Shown here: positions 8,127 to 17,080 of the stretch, one piece after another
Numbering within the stretch: position 1 is the stretch's first letter
Layout: each line of letters starts with the position of its first letter
Assembly (NCBI RefSeq): GCF_025717515.1
Contig: NZ_JAJIRN010000008.1
Coordinates: forward strand, 1 to 64,000
Reading direction: 5' to 3'
From: Roseateles oligotrophus
GTDB taxonomy: Bacteria; Pseudomonadota; Gammaproteobacteria; Burkholderiales; Burkholderiaceae_C
Length of the DNA stretch: 64,000 bases
Program-made: the position numbers and the translations under genes
The notes under the pieces: generated by a model
The model's database searches: none
Seen by the model: only the letters and a program-made list of their open reading frames with translations
What the model was told of the DNA's origin: nothing

Positions 8127-9059
8127 CTAAGCCCCTATGTTAAAAAAGACAATGATTGAAGCGCATAGCTTTTCGACGTCTTCGGTCGTAGTGTCTTGGT
8201 GGACCGGCAAATTCAATATTTCGCTTGCAATGGAGTGCGATTCAGGGTGCTCCGATGCATGAATTTCATCTATCATCCTGTAATACAGCGCTGTTGTTGG
8301 CATGCCCTGGTGCATCAGATGAAAATATAGGGCTTCGCGCCTTGAATTCCTTACTCGTATTGCAAACGTCTGCGGTATCTCGTCGCTGGCGAGGGCGAAC
8401 ATGATTTCAATCTGCGTGACCGGTGCCAGCAATTGCGCATATAGCTCATAGTTGCAGCGCCTGACTCGCTTGACTGCTTCGAAATCGGTCAACGCATACT
8501 GCGCGACTACGGCGATGTCGGCAGCGGCTTCGGGCGGCAAGGGCAGTAATTCAAGAGTCTTGATATTGGTTTTTAGGAAGCCGCCGCTGTCGGTTGCGAT
8601 GTACTTGTGCAAGGAGTAGAAGGCGAAATCCCCGACTTGCCCCAATGTTGATTTTGAAGCCTCCAAATGAAAGGCGTGTGCACAGTCCTCCACCAGTATT
8701 GCATTGGCAGAGCTACATAATCGCTTGATCGCCGCTATATCGCTCCGACAGAATCCAAAATAGTGAATGATGAGAATGATGTTGACATCATTTGTCAGTT
8801 GCTTCTCGAAGTCGGCGAGATCGACGCTAAGATCGCTGTTGATTTTGTAGAAGCAGTAATCTGCCTCATTCTCGGAAACAGGATCGAAGACGCCGGAGCC
8901 TTCGCGCTCGGTAAATCCTATATAGGCGGGCAAAAGGACTTTTGCCCGCCTTGAGCCGGACAGGCTCTTTATGATGTGGCCCCAAGCAGCACGGGCACTT
9001 TTGGTAAAGTGCCCGGTCAGCGCATAATTAGTCTTGTTGACTGCTGATTTCGTAATCAT
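8127..9059 (-). CDS. DegT/DnrJ/EryC1-type aminotransferase (short, 310 residues)
   Basis: PLP-dependent enzyme of the sugar aminotransferase family, expected to convert a keto-sugar nucleotide to an amino sugar. LVEDCAHAF (Asp125) is the PLP-pyridine-binding motif and FYSLHKYIATDSGG holds the Schiff-base Lys152. At 310 residues it is 50-70 shorter than typical members; the N-terminal arm with the usual N-G-T/S-A motif is abbreviated (GHFTKSARAAW). It may therefore be a specialised or partly degenerate member. It follows WbqC by 17 bases and precedes the GNAT gene, in the same transcription unit as a second, full-length aminotransferase. Confidence 0.78.
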   Translation of the reverse strand: MITKSAVNKTNYALTGHFTKSARAAWGHIIKSLSGSRRAKVLLPAYIGFTEREGSGVFDPVSENEADYCFYKINSDLSVDLADFEKQLTNDVNIILIIHYFGFCRSDIAAIKRLCSSANAILVEDCAHAFHLEASKSTLGQVGDFAFYSLHKYIATDSGGFLKTNIKTLELLPLPPEAAADIAVVAQYALTDFEAVKRVRRCNYELYAQLLAPVTQIEIMFALASDEIPQTFAIRVRNSRREALYFHLMHQGMPTTALYYRMIDEIHASEHPESHSIASEILNLPVHQDTTTEDVEKLCASIIVFFNIGA

Positions 9060-9076
9060 CTGGTGCTGCCATCGCT

Positions 9077-9784
9077 TTACAGCAAATAGGTGTCGTCAAT
9101 TAGGGCGCGAATCTGCTCTGGCTCGTTGAACATCATCGCATCGATGATTGATAGCCCCGGCTCAAATAAGCCTCGACGCTGGCTGTATGGCGTCAGATTG
9201 TTGCCCATGAAGCTGATGGAAATCCCAGCGGCATCGAACTGCTCTTGCTTGAATATATCGACACCGCCGACGGGGTTGATGTATTCGGTGCCGGCCAGGC
9301 ATTTTGTGATGTTGAGTGCCCACTCACCGGGGTGATTCACTGGTTCGATTTGGAGTTGCATTGTGCTGAATACGTCGATATGGATTTGGATCCCAATGTA
9401 CTTGCAGGTTTCAAAAAGTATGTTCCTATTTAGCTCGACGATGCTGCTGGTATCGAGGCCTATCGATTTTTTTACCACTTCGATTGTTTCCGCGTAGAAG
9501 GGCGACTTCTTCTTGTAATGCTCAAGCTGACGCAGGATCCTGTCGCGCCAATCGTCCGCTGATTTAATTCGTACCTGGTCGATTTTTGTTCCCAGTGAGA
9601 CCTTCTCAAGCGGCACCGAAATGTATTGCCAGCCCTCGACCGGTTTAAGTATACGGTTACGTTCGATCCAGCCATGGCGAATGAATTGAACATCGTCAAA
9701 CAGAATGAATCGGTCTGATTTCCTTATCAGGCTGTAGTAGCCAAGATAAGGAAAAAAGTAGGGCTGCATGATTGAATACTTCAT
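9077..9784 (-). CDS. wbqC: WbqC-family protein
   Basis: About 235 residues. The start MKYSIMQPYFFPYLGYYSL and the following DRFILFDDVQFIRHGWIERNR are the hallmark of the WbqC family (WbqC-like, PF08889), found in O-antigen loci beside 4-amino-sugar genes. Its biochemical function is not established; a thioesterase- or acyltransferase-related role is sometimes suggested. The ATG at 9784 was chosen over an upstream frame because it gives the conserved N-terminus and overlaps the stop of the preceding aminotransferase by four bases (ATGA). Confidence 0.85.
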   Translation of the reverse strand: MKYSIMQPYFFPYLGYYSLIRKSDRFILFDDVQFIRHGWIERNRILKPVEGWQYISVPLEKVSLGTKIDQVRIKSADDWRDRILRQLEHYKKKSPFYAETIEVVKKSIGLDTSSIVELNRNILFETCKYIGIQIHIDVFSTMQLQIEPVNHPGEWALNITKCLAGTEYINPVGGVDIFKQEQFDAAGISISFMGNNLTPYSQRRGLFEPGLSIIDAMMFNEPEQIRALIDDTYLL

Positions 9785-10896
9785 GCTTGCAGTCCTCCAC
9801 GTATACATGACACTACTTGCGTAATATTTTCCGAAGTCAAGTTTGGATAAATTGGCAAGCACATAATTTTCTGCGCTGCACTGTTCGCCACTGGCAGGTT
9901 GTCACGATGGGCCGATGGGAAACCCCGGTACATGGGGAAATCAGTTATCAGCGGATAGAAATAGCGGCGAGCCAAGATGTTGTGGCTTTTGAGCTTTTGG
10001 TACAACTCGTCACGGCTCAACGGATAGTCGTCCTCTACCAGGATTGGAAAATAGGAGTGGTTGGCTGCAAATTCACCAGGTTCCCCAAGGCAGCGAATCC
10101 CTTTTATGCTCTTCAATTGCACTCGATAAGCAGCGTCGATTTCTTTGCGGCTATCAAGGGCACGGGCGATGTGTTTAAGTTGCAACATGCCAAAGGCAGC
10201 ATTTATCTCACTCATTTTGCCGTTAATGCCGGGGGCCACTACGGTGACCTCGTCAACAAAGCCAAAGTTCTTCAGCTGATCGATACGCAGTTTAGTTTTT
10301 GCGTCCGGACATATGATCGCGCCGCCTTCAAAGGTATTAAAGACTTTTGTGGCGTGAAAGCTCAGTACTGAAAGGTCTCCATGATTCAGTACGCTTCCGC
10401 TATCATCGGTCACACCGAAGGCATGGGCTGCATCGTAGATAATGCGTAAATTGTAGTTGTCGGCAATTTTTTGGATGGCATCTACGTCGCAGGGGCGCCC
10501 ATAGCAATGCACCGGCATGATGGCCGTAGTATTGGGGCTGATTGCTGCCTCAATTTTGGCTGGATCGATGTTGAGTGTGTCAGGATCTACGTCCACAAAC
10601 ACGGGTTTGATTCCGTTCCACAAGAGCGAATGTGCGGTGGCTACAAATGAATACGGCGTGGTGATGACTTCACCATTAACCCGCAAAGCTTGCAGCGCAG
10701 TGACGAGTGCAATAGTGGCGTTGGTAAACAGGGAGATGTGTTTGACGCCCAAGTAGCTACAAAGTGCTTCTTCCAACTGTTGGTGGAAGGGGCCGCCATT
10801 GGTCAAAATTTTGTTTTCCCAAATTTTTTCCAGGTATGGGATGAATTCTTCTAGCGGCGGCAAATAGGGTTGGGTGACGTATATAGGCTTGGTCAT
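9781..10896 (-). CDS. DegT-family nucleotide-sugar aminotransferase, VioA-like
   Basis: A full-length, 371-residue PLP aminotransferase. Motifs are NGGPFHQQLEEAL near the start, the N-A-T phosphate-binding turn (about 59-61), IIYDAAHAFG (Asp155) and SFHATKVFNTFEGG with Schiff-base Lys184. The start VTQPYLPPLEEFIPYLEKIW and NKILTNGGP resemble dTDP-4-keto-6-deoxyglucose aminotransferases (VioA) that make viosamine. With WbqC and the GNAT enzyme this suggests a 4-acylamido-4,6-dideoxyhexose in the repeat unit. The VioA assignment is from memory of family sequences, not a search; the aminotransferase call itself is firm. Confidence 0.85.
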   Translation of the reverse strand: MTKPIYVTQPYLPPLEEFIPYLEKIWENKILTNGGPFHQQLEEALCSYLGVKHISLFTNATIALVTALQALRVNGEVITTPYSFVATAHSLLWNGIKPVFVDVDPDTLNIDPAKIEAAISPNTTAIMPVHCYGRPCDVDAIQKIADNYNLRIIYDAAHAFGVTDDSGSVLNHGDLSVLSFHATKVFNTFEGGAIICPDAKTKLRIDQLKNFGFVDEVTVVAPGINGKMSEINAAFGMLQLKHIARALDSRKEIDAAYRVQLKSIKGIRCLGEPGEFAANHSYFPILVEDDYPLSRDELYQKLKSHNILARRYFYPLITDFPMYRGFPSAHRDNLPVANSAAQKIMCLPIYPNLTSENITQVVSCIRGGLQA

Positions 10897-11037
10897 TACT
10901 GAAAATTACTCTCGGTTGGTGGCGGCTTAGGCAAGTGCACAGTCAGGACTGCTGCCGATTTCACTGTTTTTGGTTCACGCGGCACACGGCGATAGGCCGA
11001 CGCCTTGGCCAATTGGGTGTGATTCCACCTAGCAACT

Positions 11038-12201
11038 TTAGCGGGAACCATTTTGCCTCGGTGCCTTGGCTGGTTCGGCTTTAGCTTTCCTCCAGAAATT
11101 TCCCACCAGAACCCAAATTACAAAGGCAAAGAATGTGACGACAGTGGTGCTCGCTGCGATCGACGCTCGCTTGGGTTTACTCTTCCATTCGGCCGGTGTT
11201 GCCACGTCAACCACCTGTATCACTGCACCTTCGCGGCTTTCATCTAGGCGTGCGATTTCAAACTGTTTGGAGAACAACTCGAACAACGTCTCCTGATATT
11301 TGAATTCGCGGTAGCGGCTGATGTAATCGCTGTCTTTACTGTTGTTATTGGCACTAGTTGCTTCTAGTTTGCTGAGCTGAGCTCGCAGCGCACCGAGCAA
11401 GGTCGCCTGTTGTTGAATTTCCGGCGCCGTTTCTGCCAACCCGCGACGCATGGTCTGTAGACGCACTTCGGTTGCAGTGATTTGCGCCCTGAGGGTGGCA
11501 TAGCCTTCTGCAGCGACCTTGGGCTCGATCTTCAGTGCTCCCGGATTGAAACCGCTGCTTTGCAAAATCCGCTGCGCGTCAGCCAATTTAAGTTGTGTGC
11601 GTTTCAATTCACCTTCGAAGAATGCGCGGCGTTGCTGTGCTTCCGTGAGTGCGAGTTCACCCGTCAGTCGGCGCAACTCGGCCACATGTTGGTTGGCCAT
11701 ATCAGCTGCCATCTTCGGGTCTTTCGAATCAGCCTCGACAGAAATCAAACCGTCTTTCTTACCCAGCGCGATACGAACGTTTTGTTCCAACTCCTTGCGA
11801 GCCTCAAATCGATACTTGGATTTGTAGGCCTCCATAAGCTTGAACTGATCAATTATTCGATCTTGTACGTTGACGCTTTGCATCAGCGCCACATACTGAT
11901 CGCTAGGGCTCTTGATGCCACTAATTCCGCCAGCTAATCCTGACAAAGCCCCCAAAGATGCAAGCGCCGAGGCGGCCGAACTCTGCTGCTGTTGCGGTGG
12001 CAAAAAAGTTGTCTTTGCCGTGTAGGTCGGTGCGATCAAATAGGTCGCACAGAGTGCAATTGCGCCAGCAGCGATAGGGGCAATGACCAATAAGCGCCAG
12101 CGCGCTGCCAGGATCGTCAGCAGGTCCAGGAGCTCAATGCCGTCTTCTCCCTGCGCGTCTGTAGGAACAACTTGGGCTTGCGTTGGATTCACTTGAGTCA
12201 C
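11038..12201 (-). CDS. Wzz/GumC-type chain-length determinant (polysaccharide co-polymerase)
   Basis: Inner-membrane protein that sets polysaccharide chain length with Wzy. It has 387 residues: a cytosolic N-terminus (DGIELLDLLTILAARW), transmembrane segment about 36-58, a long periplasmic coiled-coil part (EAQQRRAFFEGELKRTQLKLADA), a Pro-containing approach (VVDVATPAEWKSKPKR) and a second transmembrane segment about 345-365. This is the classical Wzz layout. There is no tyrosine-kinase domain. The start is a GTG at 12201. The preceding spacer holds palindromic TGATCA repeats. It follows the export-protein gene in the same orientation. Confidence 0.87.
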   Translation of the reverse strand: MTQVNPTQAQVVPTDAQGEDGIELLDLLTILAARWRLLVIAPIAAGAIALCATYLIAPTYTAKTTFLPPQQQQSSAASALASLGALSGLAGGISGIKSPSDQYVALMQSVNVQDRIIDQFKLMEAYKSKYRFEARKELEQNVRIALGKKDGLISVEADSKDPKMAADMANQHVAELRRLTGELALTEAQQRRAFFEGELKRTQLKLADAQRILQSSGFNPGALKIEPKVAAEGYATLRAQITATEVRLQTMRRGLAETAPEIQQQATLLGALRAQLSKLEATSANNNSKDSDYISRYREFKYQETLFELFSKQFEIARLDESREGAVIQVVDVATPAEWKSKPKRASIAASTTVVTFFAFVIWVLVGNFWRKAKAEPAKAPRQNGSR

Positions 12202-12270
12202 AGCTAAATGGGTTCCGTAGTCGCGATCAGTCCATCAATCAATTAATCAACCGACTGATCAGCTGATCAA
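12202..12270. repeat. AT-rich TGATCA/ATTAAT repeat and palindrome between export and Wzz genes
   Basis: This 69-base spacer contains a perfect 14-base palindrome, TGATCAGCTGATCA, at 12256-12269. It is flanked by repeated ATCAATTAAT-type words, two copies within 40 bases. No T-run follows. It could be a regulator-binding site, a weak attenuator or a remnant of slipped replication. Confidence 0.5.
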
Positions 12271-14235
12271 TTAATTCTTGAGGGTCTTCAGCGCTGCAGC
12301 ACCCAAGGCGAACTGCGCAAGAATTTGCGTCCAGTCCTTGGCCTCTTGCATGAAGGTGGTCTTGTCCATTTCTTCGGGCACGAAGACGGTGTCGCCGGGT
12401 TCGGCGGCTAGGCTTTCCACGCCGCCTGATGTGAGCCATCCTCCCCCGCCTTGCCTTGCGCTGACGACGCTGCCGTTGGCGCGGACTACAAAAGTGCTGC
12501 CGTTGTCAGCACCCTTGGTCGGACCACCGGCAAGCTTCATGAAGTCGCCGACTGAGTTGCCTTGAGCGTACAAGTAGCTGCCGCCGTTGAAAACGCTGCC
12601 AAAGACACCGATGCTGCTTGGGCGTGGCGGGATTTGAATCCGGTCGCCGTCCTCGACGATAAAGTCAGGTAGGCTGCTGGCTGTTGGGGGCAATTGCAAG
12701 ACTATGCGGCCGGTGGGCTTAACGGCCCGCAGTGTTTCCAATAGTCGATCACTGCTTTGCGCTTTTGCGGCCTGAGCGGCGGAATCTGTGCTAGCGGTAA
12801 TTTTTTGACTGGCGCTTTTGCGCGTGAACTCTGCCTCGAGGTTGCGCAATGCTCGGTTGTAGTTTTCGGTCTGAGTGATACGCACGCTTTCACGGCTGAA
12901 ATCAGTGCCGTAGAGATATGCCCCTGGCGTCAATCCGCCTGCTGCCTTGACGGCGTCGGCCAACGTACTGCTTGCTGGCAATATGAATTCGCCCGGCCGC
13001 TGCACTTCGCCTTCCACCTTGACGCGCTTACTCTGTCGGTGCTGCGGCAAAGTCGCTTCGACGCTGCTGAAGGCGCGCAATACATCACCGTCACGTGGCT
13101 TGTCTTTGATTTGCATCGGCAAGGGGACTTCGATGATGCGAGCCTCATTGCGTGCGTCGAGGCGTTCCAGCGTGAATCGGCTGCGGTCGGCGACTGCGCT
13201 GAACCCACCGGCCATGGCGAGCACGTCGGCTAAGGTGTCTTGCGCCTTGAGTTCAAAAATGGCCGGCTTGTTGACGCTGCCGATCAACGCAACTTGTGGG
13301 CCGACCGGCCCGATATGGACAACGTCGTCGGCCTGCAGGGTTTGGTCGGCGGTCTTGTTGCCGTTAATCAGCAGGTCATAGAAATCGAAGCTGCTGATGG
13401 TTCTGCCGGCGCGGCGCAACTCGATTTGGCGGAAGCTGCCGGCCGCTGAGGGTCCGCCGGCTTGCATTAGGCCGTTGACCAGTGTTGTCAGCCCGCTGAC
13501 ATGGTAGGCGCCAGGCCGCTGGGTGAAGCCGGTGACATAGATGCGGATGCTGCGGAGGCGGCCGAGCGAGGCGGAGAGTTGGTAGTTGCGGAAAACTTGG
13601 CCGACGCGCTGTTCGATGGTGGGCGCGAGGTCGATGTAGCGCACGCCCGCTACCCGGACGGGGCCGATGCGGGGCAAGGTGATGCGGCCGCTGCGATCGA
13701 CGATCAAACGCAGATCGGCTTCGACGGAGCCCCAGAGCGTGAGCAGAATTTCATCACCTACGCTGATGACGTAGTCTTGTGGAATTTGGCCGGCACCCTC
13801 CTGAGCCAAGTTCTCGCGACCTGAGGAATTCATCAGCTCTGATCCAAAGCGGCGGATCTTTTCTTCGCCCACTATTGAGCGCTGGACATAGCTCTCAAAT
13901 TCGCTCGGGATCCATGGCGCCGGCCGTGTTTCGAATCTGGGGTGTTGCGTGAGGGGTTCAGTCAAGTTTGCCTGTAAGTCGAGGCTTGGGTTCGCGTCAG
14001 CGCTAGGCCGCGCAGCTTCGCGAAGCCGTACCGGGCTGCCGGCTTGGTTCGCGTCCTCAGGCATCGGGCCAGTGGCGGCGTGAGCCGTCATGTGTGTGAT
14101 TAACAGCTGCGCCAAGGCAAGTGCCGTAACGCCAGTTAGTCTGAACAAGCTTTTTCCAATCGGAGAAGTTGCCTGCGCAACTTCGCGTGAGTGCTGCTCG
14201 TCGACTGCCGATTGCCAAATTTCGCTGACCTTCAT
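12271..14235 (-). CDS. Polysaccharide export outer-membrane protein with SLBB domains (Wza/KpsD-like)
   Basis: A 654-residue periplasmic/outer-membrane exporter of the Poly_export/SLBB family. A long N-terminal signal region has its hydrophobic core at about 33-48 (LTGVTALALAQLLITHMTAHA). The Poly_export domain begins near DYVISVGDEILLTLWGSVEADL (about 155-176). At least three SLBB segments follow, recognisable by GAYHVSGLTTLVNGLMQAGG, GEFILPASSTLADAVKAAGG and GGSYLYAQGNSVGDFMKLAGG. It is longer than Wza (about 380) and closer to multi-SLBB exporters. It is first in the minus-strand operon; a TAGAAT word on the minus strand (14299-14304) could be its -10 element. Confidence 0.88.
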   Translation of the reverse strand: MKVSEIWQSAVDEQHSREVAQATSPIGKSLFRLTGVTALALAQLLITHMTAHAATGPMPEDANQAGSPVRLREAARPSADANPSLDLQANLTEPLTQHPRFETRPAPWIPSEFESYVQRSIVGEEKIRRFGSELMNSSGRENLAQEGAGQIPQDYVISVGDEILLTLWGSVEADLRLIVDRSGRITLPRIGPVRVAGVRYIDLAPTIEQRVGQVFRNYQLSASLGRLRSIRIYVTGFTQRPGAYHVSGLTTLVNGLMQAGGPSAAGSFRQIELRRAGRTISSFDFYDLLINGNKTADQTLQADDVVHIGPVGPQVALIGSVNKPAIFELKAQDTLADVLAMAGGFSAVADRSRFTLERLDARNEARIIEVPLPMQIKDKPRDGDVLRAFSSVEATLPQHRQSKRVKVEGEVQRPGEFILPASSTLADAVKAAGGLTPGAYLYGTDFSRESVRITQTENYNRALRNLEAEFTRKSASQKITASTDSAAQAAKAQSSDRLLETLRAVKPTGRIVLQLPPTASSLPDFIVEDGDRIQIPPRPSSIGVFGSVFNGGSYLYAQGNSVGDFMKLAGGPTKGADNGSTFVVRANGSVVSARQGGGGWLTSGGVESLAAEPGDTVFVPEEMDKTTFMQEAKDWTQILAQFALGAAALKTLKN

Positions 14236-14362
14236 TTACTCTCGCTCGGTGTTGTTCTACAAGTGCCTACCTGGTGAAGGTACTTGACGGCGGAGCGGAT
14301 TCTAGCCGGCGTTCGGCTGCGACTCGGGGAAAGCCCGCTGGTCACTGGCTACACTTGCGGCC

Positions 14363-15511
14363 ATGCTTCATCTACTGGTTCCTTTTTTCATCGCGACCGG
14401 GATCACCCTGTTCGTGATCCATTCGGTTCGCGCGCATGGGCATTTGTCCGCAGACACCGATTTGTCTGGGCCGCAAAAGTTCCACGCCACTGCGGTGCCG
14501 CGCGTCGGCGGCATCGGCATGTACTTTGGTTTGCTGGCTTTGGCACTAATGGTTTGGTTCAAGGGCGGGGTTGATGCCAAACTCGGATTTCTGCTGCTTC
14601 TATGCGGCCTACCGGCCTTTGCTGTCGGATTGATTGAGGACTTGACCAAGGCTGTGTCGCCAGCCAAACGCTTGCTGGCGACGGCGGTATCTGGCGCATT
14701 GGCATTTTGGCTGCTGGAGGCCCAGATCACCCGCACCGATATTCCTGGGCTTGACTGGGTTGTTGCTACGACAGCGGGATCCTTGGTGGCTACGGTGTTT
14801 GCCGTGGCCGGCGTGGCGAACTCGGTCAACATCATTGATGGCTTCAATGGGCTGTCATCGATGTGCGTCAGCTTGATGTTGATGACTTTTGGTTTTATCG
14901 CGTTCCAGGTTGGCGATATTGAGTTGGCGCTGTGGGCGCTGGCGGGCGTTGGGGCGATCTTGGGGTTTTTTGTCTGGAATTTCCCGGCCGGGCTGATTTT
15001 TCTCGGTGACGGAGGAGCCTATTTTTTAGGCTTCTTCATGGCTGAAATTGGCATCCTGTTGATCGCGCGCCACCCCCAGGTGTCGCCTCTTTTCCCTTTG
15101 ACGGTTTGTATTTACCCGGTGTTTGAAACCCTGTTCTCGGTCTACCGCCGCCGCTTTATCCGCGCTGCACCATCCGGTGAGCCCGACGGCATTCACCTGC
15201 ATTCGCTGATTTATCGGCGTTTGATGCGCTGGGCGGTCGGTGCACGTGATGCGCGGGCGATGACTAGACGCAATTCGATGACGGCGCCTTATCTCTGGAC
15301 CTTGTGTGTCTCCTCGTTGGTTCCGGCCTTGTTGTTCTGGGATTCGACGCCGATGTTGCTTGCCTGTATGTTGCTATTTGGCGTGACCTATGTGGGTCTT
15401 TATTGGCGGATCGTTCGCTTCCGGACACCTCGTTGGATGGTGTTTCGCGGCGATGTAATGGGGCGCCAAGCAGCATCACTTGTCGCTAAAACCCCAGACA
15501 AACCCGAGTGA
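14363..15511 (+). CDS. WecA/MraY-family undecaprenyl-phosphate sugar-1-phosphate transferase
   Basis: Polytopic initiating phosphoglycosyltransferase (GT4 of the MraY/WecA type) that loads the first sugar-1-phosphate on undecaprenyl phosphate. It has 382 residues and about 11 membrane segments. Conserved motifs: KFHATAVPRVGGIG (about 36-49), VGLIEDLTK (about 93-101, D/E-D-x-x-K), ANSVNIIDGFNGLS (about 151-164), FLGDGGAYFLGF (about 214-225) and the cytosolic HLHSLIYRR motif (about 276-284). It diverges from the polysaccharide operon, which it presumably serves. TACACT ends seven bases before the ATG, so the mRNA could be nearly leaderless. Confidence 0.9.
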   Translation: MLHLLVPFFIATGITLFVIHSVRAHGHLSADTDLSGPQKFHATAVPRVGGIGMYFGLLALALMVWFKGGVDAKLGFLLLLCGLPAFAVGLIEDLTKAVSPAKRLLATAVSGALAFWLLEAQITRTDIPGLDWVVATTAGSLVATVFAVAGVANSVNIIDGFNGLSSMCVSLMLMTFGFIAFQVGDIELALWALAGVGAILGFFVWNFPAGLIFLGDGGAYFLGFFMAEIGILLIARHPQVSPLFPLTVCIYPVFETLFSVYRRRFIRAAPSGEPDGIHLHSLIYRRLMRWAVGARDARAMTRRNSMTAPYLWTLCVSSLVPALLFWDSTPMLLACMLLFGVTYVGLYWRIVRFRTPRWMVFRGDVMGRQAASLVAKTPDKPE

Positions 15512-15538
15512 ATTTCGCGTATAGCGGATAATCGGCGG

Positions 15539-17047
15539 ATGACCGACACCCAAATCACGCAAGCTGCTCCTGAACCCACCCCGGCGCGTTTCGATACGCT
15601 GCCTCTCGACGCCAAGCTTTTGCGCGCCGTTGCCGACTCAGGTTACGCCCTGATGACGCCGATTCAGGCCAAGGCCATTCCTATCGTTTTGGAGGGGCGC
15701 GACGTCATGGGTGCGGCACAGACCGGCACCGGCAAGACGGCCGCGTTTTCGATTCCCTTGCTGCAGCGCATGCTCAAGCATGAGAACGCCAGCGCCTCGC
15801 CGGCGCGACATCCTGTGCGTGCTTTGGTTCTGGCGCCGACGCGTGAGTTGGCTGATCAGGTCGCCAACAACATCAAGGCCTATGCCAAGCACACCAATCT
15901 GAGAGTGACGGTGGTTTTTGGCGGCATCGACATGAAGCCTCAGACCGCCATTCTGAAGGGCGGCGTCGAGGTTTTGATCGCTACGCCGGGCCGCTTGCTT
16001 GACCATATCGAGGCCAAGAACTGCGTATTGAATCAAGTCGAGTATGTGGTGCTGGACGAGGCCGACCGCATGCTGGACATCGGCTTCTTGCCCGACCTGC
16101 AGCGTATCCTGAGCTTCTTGCCCAAGGCGCGCCAGACCTTGCTGTTCTCCGCGACGTTTTCGCCCGAGATCAAGCGCTTGGCGCAGAGCTATCTGCAAGA
16201 CCCCTTGCTGGTAGAAGTGGCTCGGCCAAACGCCACCGCCACCAACGTCGAGCAGGTGTTCTATAGCGTTACCGATGATGAAAAGCGTTTGGCCGTCACC
16301 CAGACTTTGCGTCAACGCGGCATCAAGCAGGCGATTGTGTTCGTCAATTCGAAGCTTGGCGCGGCGCGCCTGGCTCGTTCCTTCGAGCGCGATGGTTTGC
16401 GTACCTCGGCCCTGCATGGCGACAAGTCGCAAGACGAGCGTTTGAAGTCATTGGAGGCCTTCAAGGCCGGCGAGGTTGATATCTTGGTGGCCACCGATGT
16501 GGCGGCGCGCGGTCTGGATATCGCCGATTTGCCGGCGGTATTCAATTTCGACGTGCCATTCAATGCGGAGGACTATGTTCACCGCATTGGCCGCACGGGC
16601 CGTGCCGGCGCTTCGGGTGTGGCCGTGACCTTGGTGACTCGTTCAGACGCGCGCTTGATGGCCGATCTCGAGAAGCTGCTCAAGCGGACGATCGAGTTGT
16701 CGCCGATCGAGTTGGAAGATACGCGCCCTGGTACGCGCCCCGAGCGGTCGGAGCGGTCGGAGCGTCCTCAGCGCGCGCCGCGCGAATGGGATGCGCGCCC
16801 GGCCGATTCAGCGGCAGTTGCGCCTGCGGCCGCTCAGCGCCCTTCTTATCGTGCGCCGAGTCAGCCGCGTGATGCTTTTTTTGACAAGCCCTATGAGGCC
16901 AGCGCTGGTGCCGAGTTGCCCGCCTGGGACAAGGGCGCTGGCGGCGCGTCGCCTGCTCCCCGAGGCTTGTCGGCCAATATCAGGCCTAAGCGCAAGGTGG
17001 CGGCGCTGTTTGGTGCCAAGCCCGCAGCTAGCGCGCTGGAGTCCTGA
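15539..17047 (+). CDS. rhlE: DEAD-box ATP-dependent RNA helicase RhlE
   Basis: RNA helicase involved in RNA decay and ribosome assembly. Of 502 residues, the core is 18-385: F-D-T-L with PIQAKAIP (Q motif), AQTGTGKTAAF (motif I, about 60-70), PTRELADQ (Ia), DEAD at 173-176, SAT (III), and RIGRTGRAG (VI). A Pro/Arg/Ser-rich tail of about 110 residues contains short ERSERSERPQR repeats and ends in PKRKVAALFGAK. GATAAT ends six bases before the ATG, again suggesting a very short leader. Confidence 0.95.
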   Translation: MTDTQITQAAPEPTPARFDTLPLDAKLLRAVADSGYALMTPIQAKAIPIVLEGRDVMGAAQTGTGKTAAFSIPLLQRMLKHENASASPARHPVRALVLAPTRELADQVANNIKAYAKHTNLRVTVVFGGIDMKPQTAILKGGVEVLIATPGRLLDHIEAKNCVLNQVEYVVLDEADRMLDIGFLPDLQRILSFLPKARQTLLFSATFSPEIKRLAQSYLQDPLLVEVARPNATATNVEQVFYSVTDDEKRLAVTQTLRQRGIKQAIVFVNSKLGAARLARSFERDGLRTSALHGDKSQDERLKSLEAFKAGEVDILVATDVAARGLDIADLPAVFNFDVPFNAEDYVHRIGRTGRAGASGVAVTLVTRSDARLMADLEKLLKRTIELSPIELEDTRPGTRPERSERSERPQRAPREWDARPADSAAVAPAAAQRPSYRAPSQPRDAFFDKPYEASAGAELPAWDKGAGGASPAPRGLSANIRPKRKVAALFGAKPAASALES

Positions 17048-17080
17048 GCCTTGACTTGGGAATGCCTCCGACTCGCTTCA

